Assembly: GCF_009498275.1 (NCBI RefSeq)
Contig: NZ_CP045643.1
Coordinates: forward strand, 2,294,001-2,358,000
Direction of reading: 5' to 3'
Source of the DNA: Streptomyces fagopyri
GTDB lineage: Bacteria > Actinomycetota > Actinomycetes > Streptomycetales > Streptomycetaceae
DNA: 64,000 nt
The translations under genes and the position numbers were made by a program. This document shows, piece after piece, positions 16,278 to 25,201 of the stretch (its first letter is position 1; each line of letters begins with the position of its first letter). Below the pieces are notes generated by a model. The model did not search any database and was not told where the DNA came from. It was given only the letters and a program-made list of their open reading frames with translations.

Positions 16278-17201
16278 CTACGGTCTCGGGGCGGTGGGGG
16301 AACGACCCCCACCGGGCAGCAGCGTCCCTGGTTCGGCCGGTGCCACCTTCACGGCCTCGGTCTTGGGACTGCGCCGCTCCCACCGGGACACCCGCTGGGC
16401 GAACCAGGAGAGCAGCATGCACATCCCGATGTAGATCGGCGAGATCACCATCACCACGGGGATGAACGGCAAATCGTAGTCGAGGTTGGACGCGATCAGT
16501 TTCCCGGCGTGGAGAAACTCCTCATAGGTGATGAGGTAGCCGAGCGAGGTGTCCTTCAGGGCCACCACCAACTGGCTGATGATGGCGGGCAGCATGGCCC
16601 GTACGGCCTGCGGTACGAGGACATGGGACATGACCTGGGTCTTGCGCATGCCGAGCGCGAAAGCGGCCTCCCGCTGGCCGCGGTCGACGGAGTCGACGCC
16701 CGAACGGAAGACCTCGGCGAGCACCGAGCCGTTGTAGAGCGTCAGTCCGGCGACCAGCGCGGGCAGCGGCTGCACCTTGAGCGCGACGAAGATGAAGAAG
16801 ATCATCACGAGCACGGGCATGGCGCGGAAGAACTCGACGACCAGCGTGGAGATCCAGCGCACCGGGCGGTGGTCGGAAAGGCGTCCCGTGGCGAGCACCC
16901 CGCCCAGCGCGAGCGAGAACACGGCGGCCAGCGCGAAGGCCTTGAGCGTGTTGCCCAGCCCGCGCAGCAGAAGCTCCTGGATGCCCTTGTACTCGAAGGG
17001 CATCCACTTGGTGTAGGTGAACTGGCCGGTGTCGAACAGGAGATACAGGATCCAGCCGATCAGAGCGAGGATCAGGGCGGTGGACACGACCCCGTACATC
17101 CGGTGCCGTCTACGGGTCCTGGGCCCGGGGACGTCGTAAAGGGCGGTGGATCCGTGGGCCGCGGGCCGGTGGGCGGGTGACCGGTGGGCGGTGGCGGTCA
17201 T
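16278..17201 (-). CDS. gluD: Amino-acid ABC transporter permease (GluD-type)
   Basis: A 307-residue inner-membrane permease of the His/Glu/Gln family. About 35 basic N-terminal residues precede a first membrane helix (VVSTALILALIGWILYLLFD). The coupling loop to the ATPase is the EAAFALGMRKTQ segment, and further helices include FFRAMPVLVMIFFIFVALKV. The C-terminus is proline-rich. Its ATG overlaps the stop of the upstream permease by four bases (ATGA), indicating coupled translation. It is last in the order ATPase, binding protein, permease, permease, the same order as corynebacterial gluABCD. Substrate glutamate is inferred from family and order; glutamine or another polar amino acid is possible. 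Confidence 0.88.
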   Translation of the reverse strand: MTATAHRSPAHRPAAHGSTALYDVPGPRTRRRHRMYGVVSTALILALIGWILYLLFDTGQFTYTKWMPFEYKGIQELLLRGLGNTLKAFALAAVFSLALGGVLATGRLSDHRPVRWISTLVVEFFRAMPVLVMIFFIFVALKVQPLPALVAGLTLYNGSVLAEVFRSGVDSVDRGQREAAFALGMRKTQVMSHVLVPQAVRAMLPAIISQLVVALKDTSLGYLITYEEFLHAGKLIASNLDYDLPFIPVVMVISPIYIGMCMLLSWFAQRVSRWERRSPKTEAVKVAPAEPGTLLPGGGRSPTAPRP

Positions 17202-17842
17202 CGGGCGACTCCCCAGCGCTTCTCGAGAACATTGAAGACCGCGCTGATGGCGAGGGTGATGATCAGGTAGCCGACGGCGATCCAGACGAAGGTCCAGACG
17301 ATGTTGTAGCCCAGCTCGCTGAGCGTCTTGTAGGTGCCGAGCAGTTCGGTGACGCTGAACGCCCCGGCGATGGCGGAGTTCTTGGCGAGCGCGATGAGGG
17401 TGGAGCCGATCGGTGGGATCACCGAACGGAAGGCCTGCGGCAGGACGACCAGCGAGAGCGTCTGCCGGAAGGTCATGCCGAGACTGCGGGCCGCCTCGCC
17501 CTGTTCCCTGGGCACGGTGTTGATGCCGGCGCGCAGCGCCTCGCAGATGAACGCCGAGGTGTAGCAGCCGAGCGCCAGGACCGCGAACACTTGGAAGGGC
17601 AGCACGAGTCCGAAGCGCGGCAGACCGAGCAGGACGGCGAAGAACAGCAGGGTGAGCGGGGTGTTGCGCAGCACCGTCACCCAGGCCGTGCCGAGGGCCC
17701 GCAGGGAGGCGACCGGCGCGACCCTGAAGGAGGCCATCAGGAAGCCGAGCACGAGGGCCAGCACCGAGGCGTAGACGGTGAGTTCGACCGTGCCGAGGAA
17801 GCCCTCGGCGAAGGTGGAGAAGTTGTCTGTCAGTACGTTCAC
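17198..17842 (-). CDS. gluC: Amino-acid ABC transporter permease (GluC-type)
   Basis: A 214-residue permease starting at GTG 17842, 11 bp after the binding-protein stop. Hydrophobic helices (GFLGTVELTVYASVLALVLG, VLRNTPLTLLFFAVLLGLPR, VGYLIITLAISAVFNVLEKR) surround the ATPase-contact motif GEAARSLGMTFRQTLSLVVL, with PQAFRSVIPPIGS following. The frame remains open far upstream, but that part lies within the binding-protein gene in another frame. It forms a heterodimeric channel with the downstream GluD-type subunit. Confidence 0.88.
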   Translation of the reverse strand: MNVLTDNFSTFAEGFLGTVELTVYASVLALVLGFLMASFRVAPVASLRALGTAWVTVLRNTPLTLLFFAVLLGLPRFGLVLPFQVFAVLALGCYTSAFICEALRAGINTVPREQGEAARSLGMTFRQTLSLVVLPQAFRSVIPPIGSTLIALAKNSAIAGAFSVTELLGTYKTLSELGYNIVWTFVWIAVGYLIITLAISAVFNVLEKRWGVAR

Positions 17843-17853
17843 GTCGGCCTCGT

Positions 17854-18771
17854 TCAGCTCGCCCGGTAGCGGTCGATGGCGGGCGGGGCGGGCGCGGGTA
17901 CCCCGGAGAGCCCGAGCGTCGCCTCGTACGCCCTCTTCCAGTCCCCGTTCTTCTCCCTGGCCTCCAGCGCGTCGTCGAGTGCGTACCGCAGGGCGTTGTC
18001 CCCGCGCGGGACGCCGATGCCGTAGGGCTCCTTGGAGAACGGCCTGCCGACGACCTTGAGTTCGTCGGGGGCCTTCGCCGCGTAGCCGATCAGGATCGCG
18101 TCGTCGGTGGTGACGGCGTCGACCTGGTAGGTCAGCAGGTTGTCGACACAGACCGAGTAGGTGTCGTAGGCGACGAGTGTGGCTTTCGGGTAGTCCGTCC
18201 TGATGCGCTGGTACGGCGTCGAACCGGCCGCCGAGCAGACGCGTTTGCCGGCCAGGTCCTGGGGTCCGCGGATGTCGTCCTCGTCCTTGCGTACCAGCAG
18301 GGACTGACCGGCCAGATAGTAGGGGCCCGCGAAGCCGACGAGCTTCTTGCGCAGGTCGTTGATGGTGTAGGTGCCGACGTAGTAGTCGATCTGGCCGTTC
18401 TGCAGGGCGGTTTCGCGGTTGGCCGAGGCGACGGTCCTGAAGTTGACGGTCTTCGGGTCGAAGCCGAGTGAGGCCGCCGTCATCCGGGCGATCTCGATGT
18501 CGAAGCCGGCGTAGCCGCCGGTCGCCGGGTCCCTCTCGCCCAGGTACGGCTGGTCCTCCTTGACGCCGACGTTCAAGTGGCCGCGTTTCCACGCCCGTTG
18601 CCAGGTGGGCGAGTCGGGGAGCCGAAAGCCCTTCGCGACCTCGTAGGTGGGCAGTTTCTCCGCGGCCGGCCCCTTGGTGGGCGGGCTGCCCTCCTTCCCG
18701 CAGCCGGTGAGGGTGGCGAGCAGCGTGGTGACCGCCACCAGGACGAGGCGCACACGTGTGGTACGGATCAT
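17854..18771 (-). CDS. gluB: Amino-acid-binding lipoprotein (GluB-type)
   Basis: A 305-residue extracellular solute-binding protein, family 3. The lipobox LATLTGC places the lipidated cysteine at residue 24 when the ATG at 18771 is used. GGGGGA lies nine bases before this ATG, whereas it directly abuts the upstream GTG at 18780, which is therefore less likely. Domain features include GHLNVGVKEDQPYLG at the start of lobe 1, GGYAGFDIEIARMTAASLG, NGQIDYYVGTYTINDLR and AGKRVCSAAGSTPYQRI. It captures glutamate or a related amino acid outside the membrane for the adjacent permeases. Confidence 0.9.
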   Translation of the reverse strand: MIRTTRVRLVLVAVTTLLATLTGCGKEGSPPTKGPAAEKLPTYEVAKGFRLPDSPTWQRAWKRGHLNVGVKEDQPYLGERDPATGGYAGFDIEIARMTAASLGFDPKTVNFRTVASANRETALQNGQIDYYVGTYTINDLRKKLVGFAGPYYLAGQSLLVRKDEDDIRGPQDLAGKRVCSAAGSTPYQRIRTDYPKATLVAYDTYSVCVDNLLTYQVDAVTTDDAILIGYAAKAPDELKVVGRPFSKEPYGIGVPRGDNALRYALDDALEAREKNGDWKRAYEATLGLSGVPAPAPPAIDRYRAS

Positions 18772-18788
18772 GCGGTGCACTCCCCCGC

Positions 18789-19532
18789 TCAGTGCTTGAG
18801 GATCTTGGAGAGGAAGTCCTTGGCGCGGTCGCTGCGCGGGTTGGTGAAGAACTCCTCGGGGGCGCGGTCCTCGACGATGCGGCCGTCGGACATGAAGACG
18901 ACGCGGTTGGCCGCGGAACGCGCGAAGCCCATCTCGTGGGTGACGACGACCATGGTCATGCCGTCGCGCGCGAGCTGCCGCATGACCTCCAGGACCTCGT
19001 TGATCATCTCGGGGTCCAGCGCCGAGGTCGGTTCGTCGAACAGCAGTGCCTTGGGGTCCATGGCGAGGGCGCGGGCGATGGCGACGCGCTGCTGCTGGCC
19101 GCCGGAGAGCTGTGCCGGGTACTTGGGGGCCTGTGCGGCGAGGCCCACCCGGTCCAGGAGTTCACGCGAGCGCCGGTCCGCGTCCTCCCGCTTGCGGCCG
19201 CGGACCTTGATCTGGGCCAGCGAGACGTTCTGCAGGACCGTCTTGTGCGCGAAGAGGTTGAAGGACTGGAAGACCATCCCGACCTCGGCGCGGAGCCCGG
19301 CGAGCGCCCTGCCCTCGTCCGGCAGCGGCCGGCCCTCCAGCCGGATGGAGCCCGACTGGACGGTCTCCAGCCGGTTGATCGTCCGGCACAGCGTCGACTT
19401 GCCCGACCCCGACGGGCCGATGACGACGACCACCTCCCCCTTGGCCACGGTGAGGTCGATGTCCTGCAGGACATGCAGCTCGCCGAAGTACTTGTTCACA
19501 CCCTGCAGTTCGATCAGAGGATCGACAGCCAT
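18789..19532 (-). CDS. gluA: Amino-acid ABC transporter ATPase (GluA-type)
   Basis: A 247-residue nucleotide-binding subunit. Walker A GPSGSGKST, signature LSGGQQQRVAIARAL, Walker B ALLFDEPTSALD and H-loop VVTHEMGFARSAA are intact, and the sequence is typical of polar amino-acid importers. It is first in the four-gene operon, 17 bp before the binding-protein gene. The upstream gap is unusually AT-rich for this window and must contain the promoter. A homodimer drives import of the substrate captured by the GluB-type protein. Confidence 0.93.
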   Translation of the reverse strand: MAVDPLIELQGVNKYFGELHVLQDIDLTVAKGEVVVVIGPSGSGKSTLCRTINRLETVQSGSIRLEGRPLPDEGRALAGLRAEVGMVFQSFNLFAHKTVLQNVSLAQIKVRGRKREDADRRSRELLDRVGLAAQAPKYPAQLSGGQQQRVAIARALAMDPKALLFDEPTSALDPEMINEVLEVMRQLARDGMTMVVVTHEMGFARSAANRVVFMSDGRIVEDRAPEEFFTNPRSDRAKDFLSKILKH

Positions 19533-19690
19533 GCCCGGCCCTACCCACTCTCAGCTGTGTCGCAGATGCCGCAAACTATCCGGGCAACATGGCGCTTAAT
19601 ACTCGACACGCACTTTTCGGGCATTAGCCGTATTTATCAAGTTTCAGGTTTACGGCGTGGCAGTTCGGGACGGGTGCGACGGCCGCCGGG
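19533..19690. promoter_or_regulatory. AT-rich upstream region of the amino-acid transporter operon
   Basis: The stretch 19573-19665 is the most AT-rich part of this neighbourhood (for example TTAATACTCG, GTATTTATCAAG). It is the only place for the operon promoter, but no single -35/-10 pair stands out clearly enough to mark. Confidence 0.4.
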
Positions 19691-20131
19691 TCAGTCCTCC
19701 GACACCTCCGCGTACAGCTGGGACAGCTCGGGAGCCCCGCTGGACGCCCAGGTGTGACCGGAGGCGACCACGTCGATCTCGCGGCCGGAGGTCAGCCGCA
19801 CCACCGGCTGCCCGTTGGGCCAGATCTCCCAGGCGGCGCCGGAGACGGTGCGCACGATGACCGAACCGAGGTAGAGGCCGGCGTCGTTACCGAGCCAGGG
19901 CAGGCTCTCCTCGTCGTCGCGCCAGCGCGGCAGCAGCTGGTCCAGCGCCTCCAAGGAGCCCGCGGAGTCGTCGAGTTCGACGCCCGCCTGGTGCGCCTGC
20001 GAGCGCAGCAGCTCGCACTCGGCGAGGAGCTCCGCGATGCCCGCCGGATCGTGGTCGCCTTCGGTGAACACGGCCACCCCGAAGGCGAGACCGTGCTTCT
20101 TGCGCCAGGTGCCCAAAAAAGGGATGTTCAT
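19691..20131 (-). CDS. Small conserved actinobacterial protein (DUF6278-like)
   Basis: A 146-residue cytoplasmic protein with no catalytic motif. It begins MNIPFLGTWRKKHGLAFGVA and continues through an acidic helical centre (PAGIAELLAECELLRSQAHQ) to a beta-rich end (GSVIVRTVSGAAWEIWPNGQ). I associate this pattern with DUF6278 from memory, with moderate certainty. It is followed by the amino-acid transporter on the same strand and preceded by exonuclease III, with no evidence of functional linkage. Confidence 0.7.
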   Translation of the reverse strand: MNIPFLGTWRKKHGLAFGVAVFTEGDHDPAGIAELLAECELLRSQAHQAGVELDDSAGSLEALDQLLPRWRDDEESLPWLGNDAGLYLGSVIVRTVSGAAWEIWPNGQPVVRLTSGREIDVVASGHTWASSGAPELSQLYAEVSED

Positions 20132-20209
20132 ACGCCCAGCGTGTCATTCCCGCCGTCCGACACACCACAGGCGCGCCCCGGAACGGCACCCGCGCGCCCC
20201 GCCCGCGGG

Positions 20210-20989
20210 TCACACGTCGAGGTCCACCACGACCGGCGCGTGGTCCGAAGCCCCCTTGCCCTTGCGCTCCTCACGGTCGACGTAGGCGTCACCGACCGCC
20301 TTGGAGAACGCCTCGTTGCCGTACACCAGGTCGATGCGCATGCCCCGGTTCTTGGGGAAGCCGAGCTGACGGTAGTCCCAGTAGGTGAAGGGGTGGTCGT
20401 ACTTGAGGGGGCGCGGGACCACGTCCGACAGGCCCGTCTCGCGCAGCGAGGTCAACGCGGCGCGCTCGGCCGGGGTGACGTGCGTGGCCCCGTCGAACAG
20501 GGAGATGTCCCAGACGTCGTCGTCGGTCGGCGCCACGTTGTAGTCCCCGAGGACGGCGAAGGGCCTGCCGCCCGCCGCGTCGCCCGCGACCGCCGCCTTG
20601 AGTGCCTCGAACCACTGGAGCTTGTACGCGTAATGGGGGTGGCCCACCTCACGGCCGTTCGGCACGTACACCGACCAGACGCGGACCGGGCCGCAGGTCG
20701 CGGAGACGGCCCGGGGCTCCTCGACGCCCTCGTAGCCGGGGTCGCCCGGCAGTCCCCTGACGACGTCGTCCAGGCCGACGCGCGAGAGCACCGCCACGCC
20801 GTTCCACCGGCCGGTCGCGTGCACGGCCGCCTCGTAACCCAGCTCGCGCAGCTCGTCGACCGGGAACTGCTCGGCGGCGACCTTGGCCTCCTGGAGGCAC
20901 AGCACGTCCGTGCCACTGCTCTCCAGCCAGGCCAGCAGCCTCGGGAGGCGGGCGGTGATCGAGTTCACGTTCCAGGTCGCGATGCGCAT
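20210..20989 (-). CDS. xthA: Exodeoxyribonuclease III
   Basis: A 259-residue Mg-dependent AP endonuclease/3'-5' exonuclease of base-excision repair. The start methionine at 20989 opens the conserved MRIATWNVNSITARLPRLL; the frame is open further upstream, but without homology-like sequence. Active-site motifs are present: CLQEAKV (metal glutamate), SVYVPNGREVGHP, VLGDYNVAPTDDDVWD (Asp-Asn), MRIDLVYGNE and the terminal GASDHAPVVVD with the catalytic Asp-His. Length is standard. Neighbours are a hypothetical protein downstream and an MBL-fold protein 71 bp upstream on the same strand. Confidence 0.95.
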   Translation of the reverse strand: MRIATWNVNSITARLPRLLAWLESSGTDVLCLQEAKVAAEQFPVDELRELGYEAAVHATGRWNGVAVLSRVGLDDVVRGLPGDPGYEGVEEPRAVSATCGPVRVWSVYVPNGREVGHPHYAYKLQWFEALKAAVAGDAAGGRPFAVLGDYNVAPTDDDVWDISLFDGATHVTPAERAALTSLRETGLSDVVPRPLKYDHPFTYWDYRQLGFPKNRGMRIDLVYGNEAFSKAVGDAYVDREERKGKGASDHAPVVVDLDV

Positions 20990-21060
20990 GGCCGACAACC
21001 TACCGGGCGGGTACGACAACGGGCCCCCGCGGCCCGCTCGGCCCCGGCCCCGCGCCGCGC

Positions 21061-21696
21061 TCAGACCTCCGCCGACGCCCCCGGCGCGAGCCGCAGGTGC
21101 TCGGCGCCGCCCAGCGCGCCGATCTGATGGTCGTAGATCGGGCGCGCGAGGTCCGTGATGAGCGCGTCGTGGATGTCGTACGCGCGCTGCGGCTTGACCT
21201 CGCGGACGTAATCGATGACCTCGGCGATCTTGTTCCACGGGGCCATCACGGGGAGCATCAGCGTGTCGATCTGCCGGTCGGGGACGGTGAGGGCGTCGCC
21301 CGGGTGGAAGACACGGCCGCCGTCGACGAGGTAGCCGACGTTCGTGATGCGCGGGATGTCAGGGTGGATCACGGCGTGCAGCTCACCGTGCACCTGGACG
21401 TCGAAGCCCGCGGCGGTGAACGTGTCGCCGTGGCCGACGGTGTGCACACGGCCCGGGAAGGCGGCGGAGAGCCGGTCCGCGACCGATTTCAGGGTCCAGA
21501 TCTCGGTCGCGGGGCCGGCCTCCATCCCGGCCCGCAGCCGCTCCTCGTCGAAGTGGTCGGGGTGCTCGTGCGTGACCAGGATCGCGTCCGCGCCGACGGC
21601 CGCGTCCTCCTCGGTGTAGACGCCGGGGTCGATGACGAGCGAGCGCCCGTCCTTCTCCAGACGGATGCAGGCATGCGACTTCTTCGTGAGCTTCAT
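21061..21696 (-). CDS. MBL-fold metal-dependent hydrolase
   Basis: A 211-residue metallo-beta-lactamase-fold protein. The zinc motif is THEHPDHFDEERL, with further ligands likely in VHGELHAVIHPD, RVFHPGDAL and the closing YDIHDALITD. The N-terminus (MKLTKKSHACIRLEKDGRSL) matches the UPF0173/UlaG-like branch, whose members cleave phosphodiester or lactone bonds; the true substrate cannot be read from sequence. It is complete, cytoplasmic and on the same strand as xthA. Confidence 0.85.
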   Translation of the reverse strand: MKLTKKSHACIRLEKDGRSLVIDPGVYTEEDAAVGADAILVTHEHPDHFDEERLRAGMEAGPATEIWTLKSVADRLSAAFPGRVHTVGHGDTFTAAGFDVQVHGELHAVIHPDIPRITNVGYLVDGGRVFHPGDALTVPDRQIDTLMLPVMAPWNKIAEVIDYVREVKPQRAYDIHDALITDLARPIYDHQIGALGGAEHLRLAPGASAEV

Positions 21697-21747
21697 GATT
21701 CCATCCTGCCCCCGCGGAGCGGCCCGGTGCCTCCACCGCCCGGATCA

Positions 21748-23046
21748 TCACTCCTGGGGCGTGGTCTCCTCCCGGATCACCGCCTGCGCCACCTTGAACG
21801 CGCTGTTCGCGGCCGGGACACCGCAGTACACCGCGGCCTGGAGGAGCACCTCCTTGATCTCGACCGGGGTGAGACCGTTGCGCAGGGCGGCACGGGTGTG
21901 GAAGGCGAGTTCGTCGAGGTGGCCGCCCGCGACCAGCGCGGTGAGCGTGACACAGCTGCGCGAGCGCCGGTCGAGGCCAGGCCGGTCCCAGATCTCGCCC
22001 CAGGCGTAACGGGTGACGAACTCCTGGAAGTCCCCGGAGAACGCGTCCGCCGAGGCCAGCGCCCGGTCCACGTGCGCGTCCCCGAGCACCTCGCGACGGA
22101 CCTTGATCCCCGCGTCGTAGGGGTCGGGCCTGCCCAGGATCCCGGGCTGGGCGACGACGGCCGGGGCGATCTCGGCGACGGGCGCGAGGGGCGGGGGCGT
22201 GGCGAGCGCCGGCTTCACCGGGGCCGCCGGGATCGCCACCTGGCCGGTCGACGAGTCGTAGGCGGGCTGCCAGGCGGTGGAGAAGTGCCGTACCAGCAGG
22301 TCGGTGACCGCGGCGGGCTGCTCCACGGGGACCAGGTGCGAGGCGCCGGGCACGACCGCGAGCCGGGCGTCCGGGATCCCGGCGACCAGTGTGCGGGCCT
22401 CGGCGGGCCCGGTGACCTGGTCGTCGGAGCCGACGAGGACGAGGGTGGGAACGCCGATCCGGCCCAGTTCGGCCCGTACGTCGAACGCGGCGAGCGCCTC
22501 GCAGGCGGCGATGTAGCAGCCGGGGTCGGTGGTGCGCACCATCTGCACCGCCCACTCGGTGATGGCCGGCTGGGCCGCGGCGAATCCGGCGGTGAACCAG
22601 CGTTCGGGCGAGGTGCGGGCGATCGGGTCGAGTCCGTTGGTCCGCACGATCACCCCGCGCTGGCGGAACTCGTCGGCGGATCCGAAGCGGGGTGAGGCGG
22701 CGATCACCGCGAGGGAGGCGATCCGCTCCGGGCGGCGCAGGGCCAGTTCGATCCCGAGGGCGCCGCCGAACGCGCAGCCCGCGTAGCCGAAGCGCTGCAC
22801 CCCTAGCCCGTCGAGCGTGGCCAGCAGCCGCCCCGCGAGTTCGGCGAACGAACCCGCCGGATAGGCGGGGGCCCCGCCGTGGCCCGGCAGGTCGAAGCGG
22901 AAGATCCGCCAGTTCTTCGCCAGCTCCGGGATCTGGCGGTCCCACATGTGCCAGGTGGTGCCGAGCGAGGGGCCGAGGATGAGGACCGGGGCGTCCTCCG
23001 GCCCGTCAAAGCGGTATTGCAGGTGTTCAGGCGTCGTCGTGCTCAC
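21748..23046 (-). CDS. pcaL: Fused 3-oxoadipate enol-lactonase-like / 4-carboxymuconolactone decarboxylase (PcaL-type), lactonase serine replaced
   Basis: A 432-residue fusion from GTG 23046; GTG 23079 and ATG 23064 are alternatives. Residues 1-265 are an alpha/beta-hydrolase (PcaD-like). Residues about 315-432 are a carboxymuconolactone decarboxylase domain (CVTLTALVAGGHLDELAFHT, AAVYCGVPAANSAF). The pair performs two successive steps of the protocatechuate beta-ketoadipate route. The nucleophile elbow reads AGCAFGG, so the catalytic serine position is A92 (codon GCG at 22773-22771) with cysteine one residue earlier. The acid (LVGSDDQV) and histidine (VPGASHLVPVEQP) remain. Hence the first domain may be inactive or altered. 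No other protocatechuate genes adjoin it; an AraC gene is divergent. Confidence 0.82.
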   Translation of the reverse strand: MSTTTPEHLQYRFDGPEDAPVLILGPSLGTTWHMWDRQIPELAKNWRIFRFDLPGHGGAPAYPAGSFAELAGRLLATLDGLGVQRFGYAGCAFGGALGIELALRRPERIASLAVIAASPRFGSADEFRQRGVIVRTNGLDPIARTSPERWFTAGFAAAQPAITEWAVQMVRTTDPGCYIAACEALAAFDVRAELGRIGVPTLVLVGSDDQVTGPAEARTLVAGIPDARLAVVPGASHLVPVEQPAAVTDLLVRHFSTAWQPAYDSSTGQVAIPAAPVKPALATPPPLAPVAEIAPAVVAQPGILGRPDPYDAGIKVRREVLGDAHVDRALASADAFSGDFQEFVTRYAWGEIWDRPGLDRRSRSCVTLTALVAGGHLDELAFHTRAALRNGLTPVEIKEVLLQAAVYCGVPAANSAFKVAQAVIREETTPQE

Positions 23047-23209
23047 CCGTTCACGTTCCCACATCCCACATTTTCCCACGCCGGGGGTTCGGGAAGCCCG
23101 CCAAACCTCCCCACACCTTTTCGGCCCCTCGCAGGTCCTCCACGTCAGGCTTCCGGCCGGTGTTCCCGCGGCCCCGGGTTTCGGCGGGCGACGCCGTTAC
23201 CCTGGGGGG

Positions 23210-24151
23210 ATGACAAGCGGGATGGGTAGCGGCCCTGTTCTGTTCAGCACGGTCGGCCTCCCGGAGGGCCACCGGGTCGCCCTGTGGGAGGAGCACAACG
23301 CGGCAGCCCTCATCGGCGTGCGCTGCCGCTCGTTGCGTGATGACGCGCTGGAGGCGACGGAGATCAACCTCCAGCTGCCCCACGTCCACCTGGCGCGTGT
23401 CGCGGGCGGCCCCCATGTCGTGGAACGGACTCGGTCGGTGGTCCGGGACCTGCCGTCGGACGCGATCGCGTGCTACTTCGCGCTCACCGGGGACGCCTTC
23501 TTCTACCACGACGACGGGGTACGGGTGCTGCACCCGGGACAGCTGATCGTCTGCGACGCGGACCGCCCGTTCATACGGGGTTTCTCGCAGGGGCTGGAGG
23601 AACTCGCGGTGAAGGTGCCCCGGTCGGTCTGGCGGGATCTCGGCGGGCCGCGGCTGTCCCAGCCCCTGGTCTTCGACGTCGACGAGGGGGCCGCGCAGGC
23701 GCGGGCCCTGGCCCGGATGGTCGATTCCGCGGTACTGCCGAAGTCGTCCCGGGCCGTGGACGAGGACATCGTGCTGGAACTGCTCGGCAGCGTGGTGTCG
23801 GGCCGTCCGCCGACCACGTCGGCCGTTCATCTCGCGACGGCCCGTGCGTACATCGACGAGCACCTGACGGAGCCGGGGCTTTCCGCGGCGCGCGTCGCCC
23901 GGGGCATCGGGGTCAGCGAACGGCATCTGTCCCGGGTGTTCTCCCACGGCGGTGAAAGCCTTCCGCAGTACCTCCTCGGCCGCCGCCTCGACCGCGCCCG
24001 CTCGATGCTCGCCGCGGGATGGCCCGGGAGCGTCGCCGAGGCGGGAGCGGCCTGCGGATTCGGGTCGGCCTCCTATTTCTCGCACCGGTTCAAGGAGCGA
24101 CACGGCGTGGGGGCCGCCGATGTCCTGCGCGGTGGACGCGTCGGAGGCTGA
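23210..24151 (+). CDS. AraC/XylS-family transcriptional regulator
   Basis: A 313-residue activator with an AraC-binding-like cupin domain (residues about 40-180; DLPSDAIACYFALTG, LHPGQLIVCDADRPF) and two C-terminal helix-turn-helices (AARVARGIGVSERHLSRVFS; SVAEAGAACGFGSASYFSHR). TACCCT lies six bases before ATG 23210, so the mRNA may be leaderless; the methionine at 23222 is an alternative start. It is transcribed divergently from the PcaL-type gene across 163 bp and probably activates it in response to an aromatic acid (inference from arrangement). Confidence 0.88.
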   Translation: MTSGMGSGPVLFSTVGLPEGHRVALWEEHNAAALIGVRCRSLRDDALEATEINLQLPHVHLARVAGGPHVVERTRSVVRDLPSDAIACYFALTGDAFFYHDDGVRVLHPGQLIVCDADRPFIRGFSQGLEELAVKVPRSVWRDLGGPRLSQPLVFDVDEGAAQARALARMVDSAVLPKSSRAVDEDIVLELLGSVVSGRPPTTSAVHLATARAYIDEHLTEPGLSAARVARGIGVSERHLSRVFSHGGESLPQYLLGRRLDRARSMLAAGWPGSVAEAGAACGFGSASYFSHRFKERHGVGAADVLRGGRVGG

Positions 24152-24253
24152 GCACGGGCCGGCCCGCCGCGCCCGCCCGCGACGGTGCCGGTGGCCGGCC
24201 GACGCGCTCCGCCCGATGAGGTCCGGGACGGCCGGGTGCTGTCAGGACGGCCA

Positions 24254-24269
24254 GGTCCCGCCCGGGACC
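24254..24269. terminator. Short GC hairpin between the convergent AraC and dioxygenase genes
   Basis: GGTCCC-GCCC-GGGACC forms a 6-bp stem in the 138-bp gap. The sequence GTCAGGACGG occurs twice around it (24241 and about 24280). It is a weak candidate because the stem is short. Confidence 0.35.
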
Positions 24270-24289
24270 ACCAGGGTCCGTCAGGACGG

Positions 24290-25201
24290 TCAGGTGCCGT
24301 CGGGGGCGAGCACGATGTCGAACCGCACACGGGACCAGACCCGGTCCGTGAGATCGCGTCCGTCGGGTGTCGGGCTGCCCCGTCCCTGGGTGTGGAACTC
24401 CTTGACGAGCGACTCCTTCACACCGAAGACGGCGTCGCTGTCGAGGAGTTCGTCCCCGCGGACGAAGATGTGGGTGACGAGGGTGCGCAGCGCGGGGGCG
24501 CTGACCATGAAGTGCAGGTGCGAGGCGCGCATGGGTGACCGGCCGGTGGCTGCCAGGAGCTGCCCGACCGGCCCGTCGTGGGGGATGGCGTACGGGGTGG
24601 GCGTCAGCCCCCAGAAGCGGTAGCGGCCGTCGGCGTCGGTGAACAGGTGGGCTCGCGCGGCGGTGCGGTCGTCGTCGTACTGGGTGTCGTAGAAGCCGTC
24701 CTCGTCGGCCTCCCACACCTCGACGCGTGCCCCGGGGACGGGGTCGCCCGCGCTGTCGGTCACGGTGCCCTCGACCCAGCACGGTTCACCACGGGCGCCG
24801 AAGGACATGTCGCCCCCCGGTTCGATCTCGGGGCTGTCCTCGACGAAGAACGGTCCGAACACGGTGGCTTCCGTGGCCCGTCCGTACGCCTCGTTGTTGA
24901 CGGCGACGGTCTGCATCGAGACGCCGAGGACGTCCGACAGGAGGATGAACTCCTGGCGCCGGTCGTCGGTGATGTGGCCGGTGCGGGTGAGGAAGTCGAT
25001 GCCCAGGTCCCACTCCTTCTCGGTCAGGCGGACGTCCCGGACGAAGGCGTGCAGGTGCTGGACGAGGGACTGGAGCACCTGCCGCAGCCGCGGATCGGTG
25101 CAGTCCGCGAAGGACCTGAGGACTTGACGGGTGACCTCTGCCTCTATGTCCTGCTGCCGGTCGTCGGGCATGCCGTCGGTGGTGGCGGGGGTGTGGGTCA
25201 T
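24290..25201 (-). CDS. Hydroxyquinol 1,2-dioxygenase (intradiol)
   Basis: A 303-residue nonheme Fe(III) enzyme that splits hydroxyquinol (1,2,4-benzenetriol) to maleylacetate. The ligands can be placed at Y171 ([10 protein letters not shown]), Y204 ([12 protein letters not shown]), H228 and H230 ([11 protein letters not shown]). The 33-24-2 spacing fits hydroxyquinol dioxygenases, as I recall them, rather than catechol dioxygenases (36-24-2). The N-terminal helical dimerisation domain covers residues 20-110. ATG 25201 overlaps the maleylacetate reductase stop (ATGA), so the two are coupled. Being followed by a reductase specific for maleylacetate strongly supports this activity over a catechol dioxygenase. 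Confidence 0.9.
   Translation of the reverse strand: MTHTPATTDGMPDDRQQDIEAEVTRQVLRSFADCTDPRLRQVLQSLVQHLHAFVRDVRLTEKEWDLGIDFLTRTGHITDDRRQEFILLSDVLGVSMQTVAVNNEAYGRATEATVFGPFFVEDSPEIEPGGDMSFGARGEPCWVEGTVTDSAGDPVPGARVEVWEADEDGFYDTQYDDDRTAARAHLFTDADGRYRFWGLTPTPYAIPHDGPVGQLLAATGRSPMRASHLHFMVSAPALRTLVTHIFVRGDELLDSDAVFGVKESLVKEFHTQGRGSPTPDGRDLTDRVWSRVRFDIVLAPDGT

Noticed and set aside
21061..23046. MBL-fold protein as a quorum-quenching or beta-lactamase determinant
   Set aside because: It has the general HxHxDH motif, but the UPF0173/UlaG-like start and lack of signal peptide do not support a specific resistance or quorum role.
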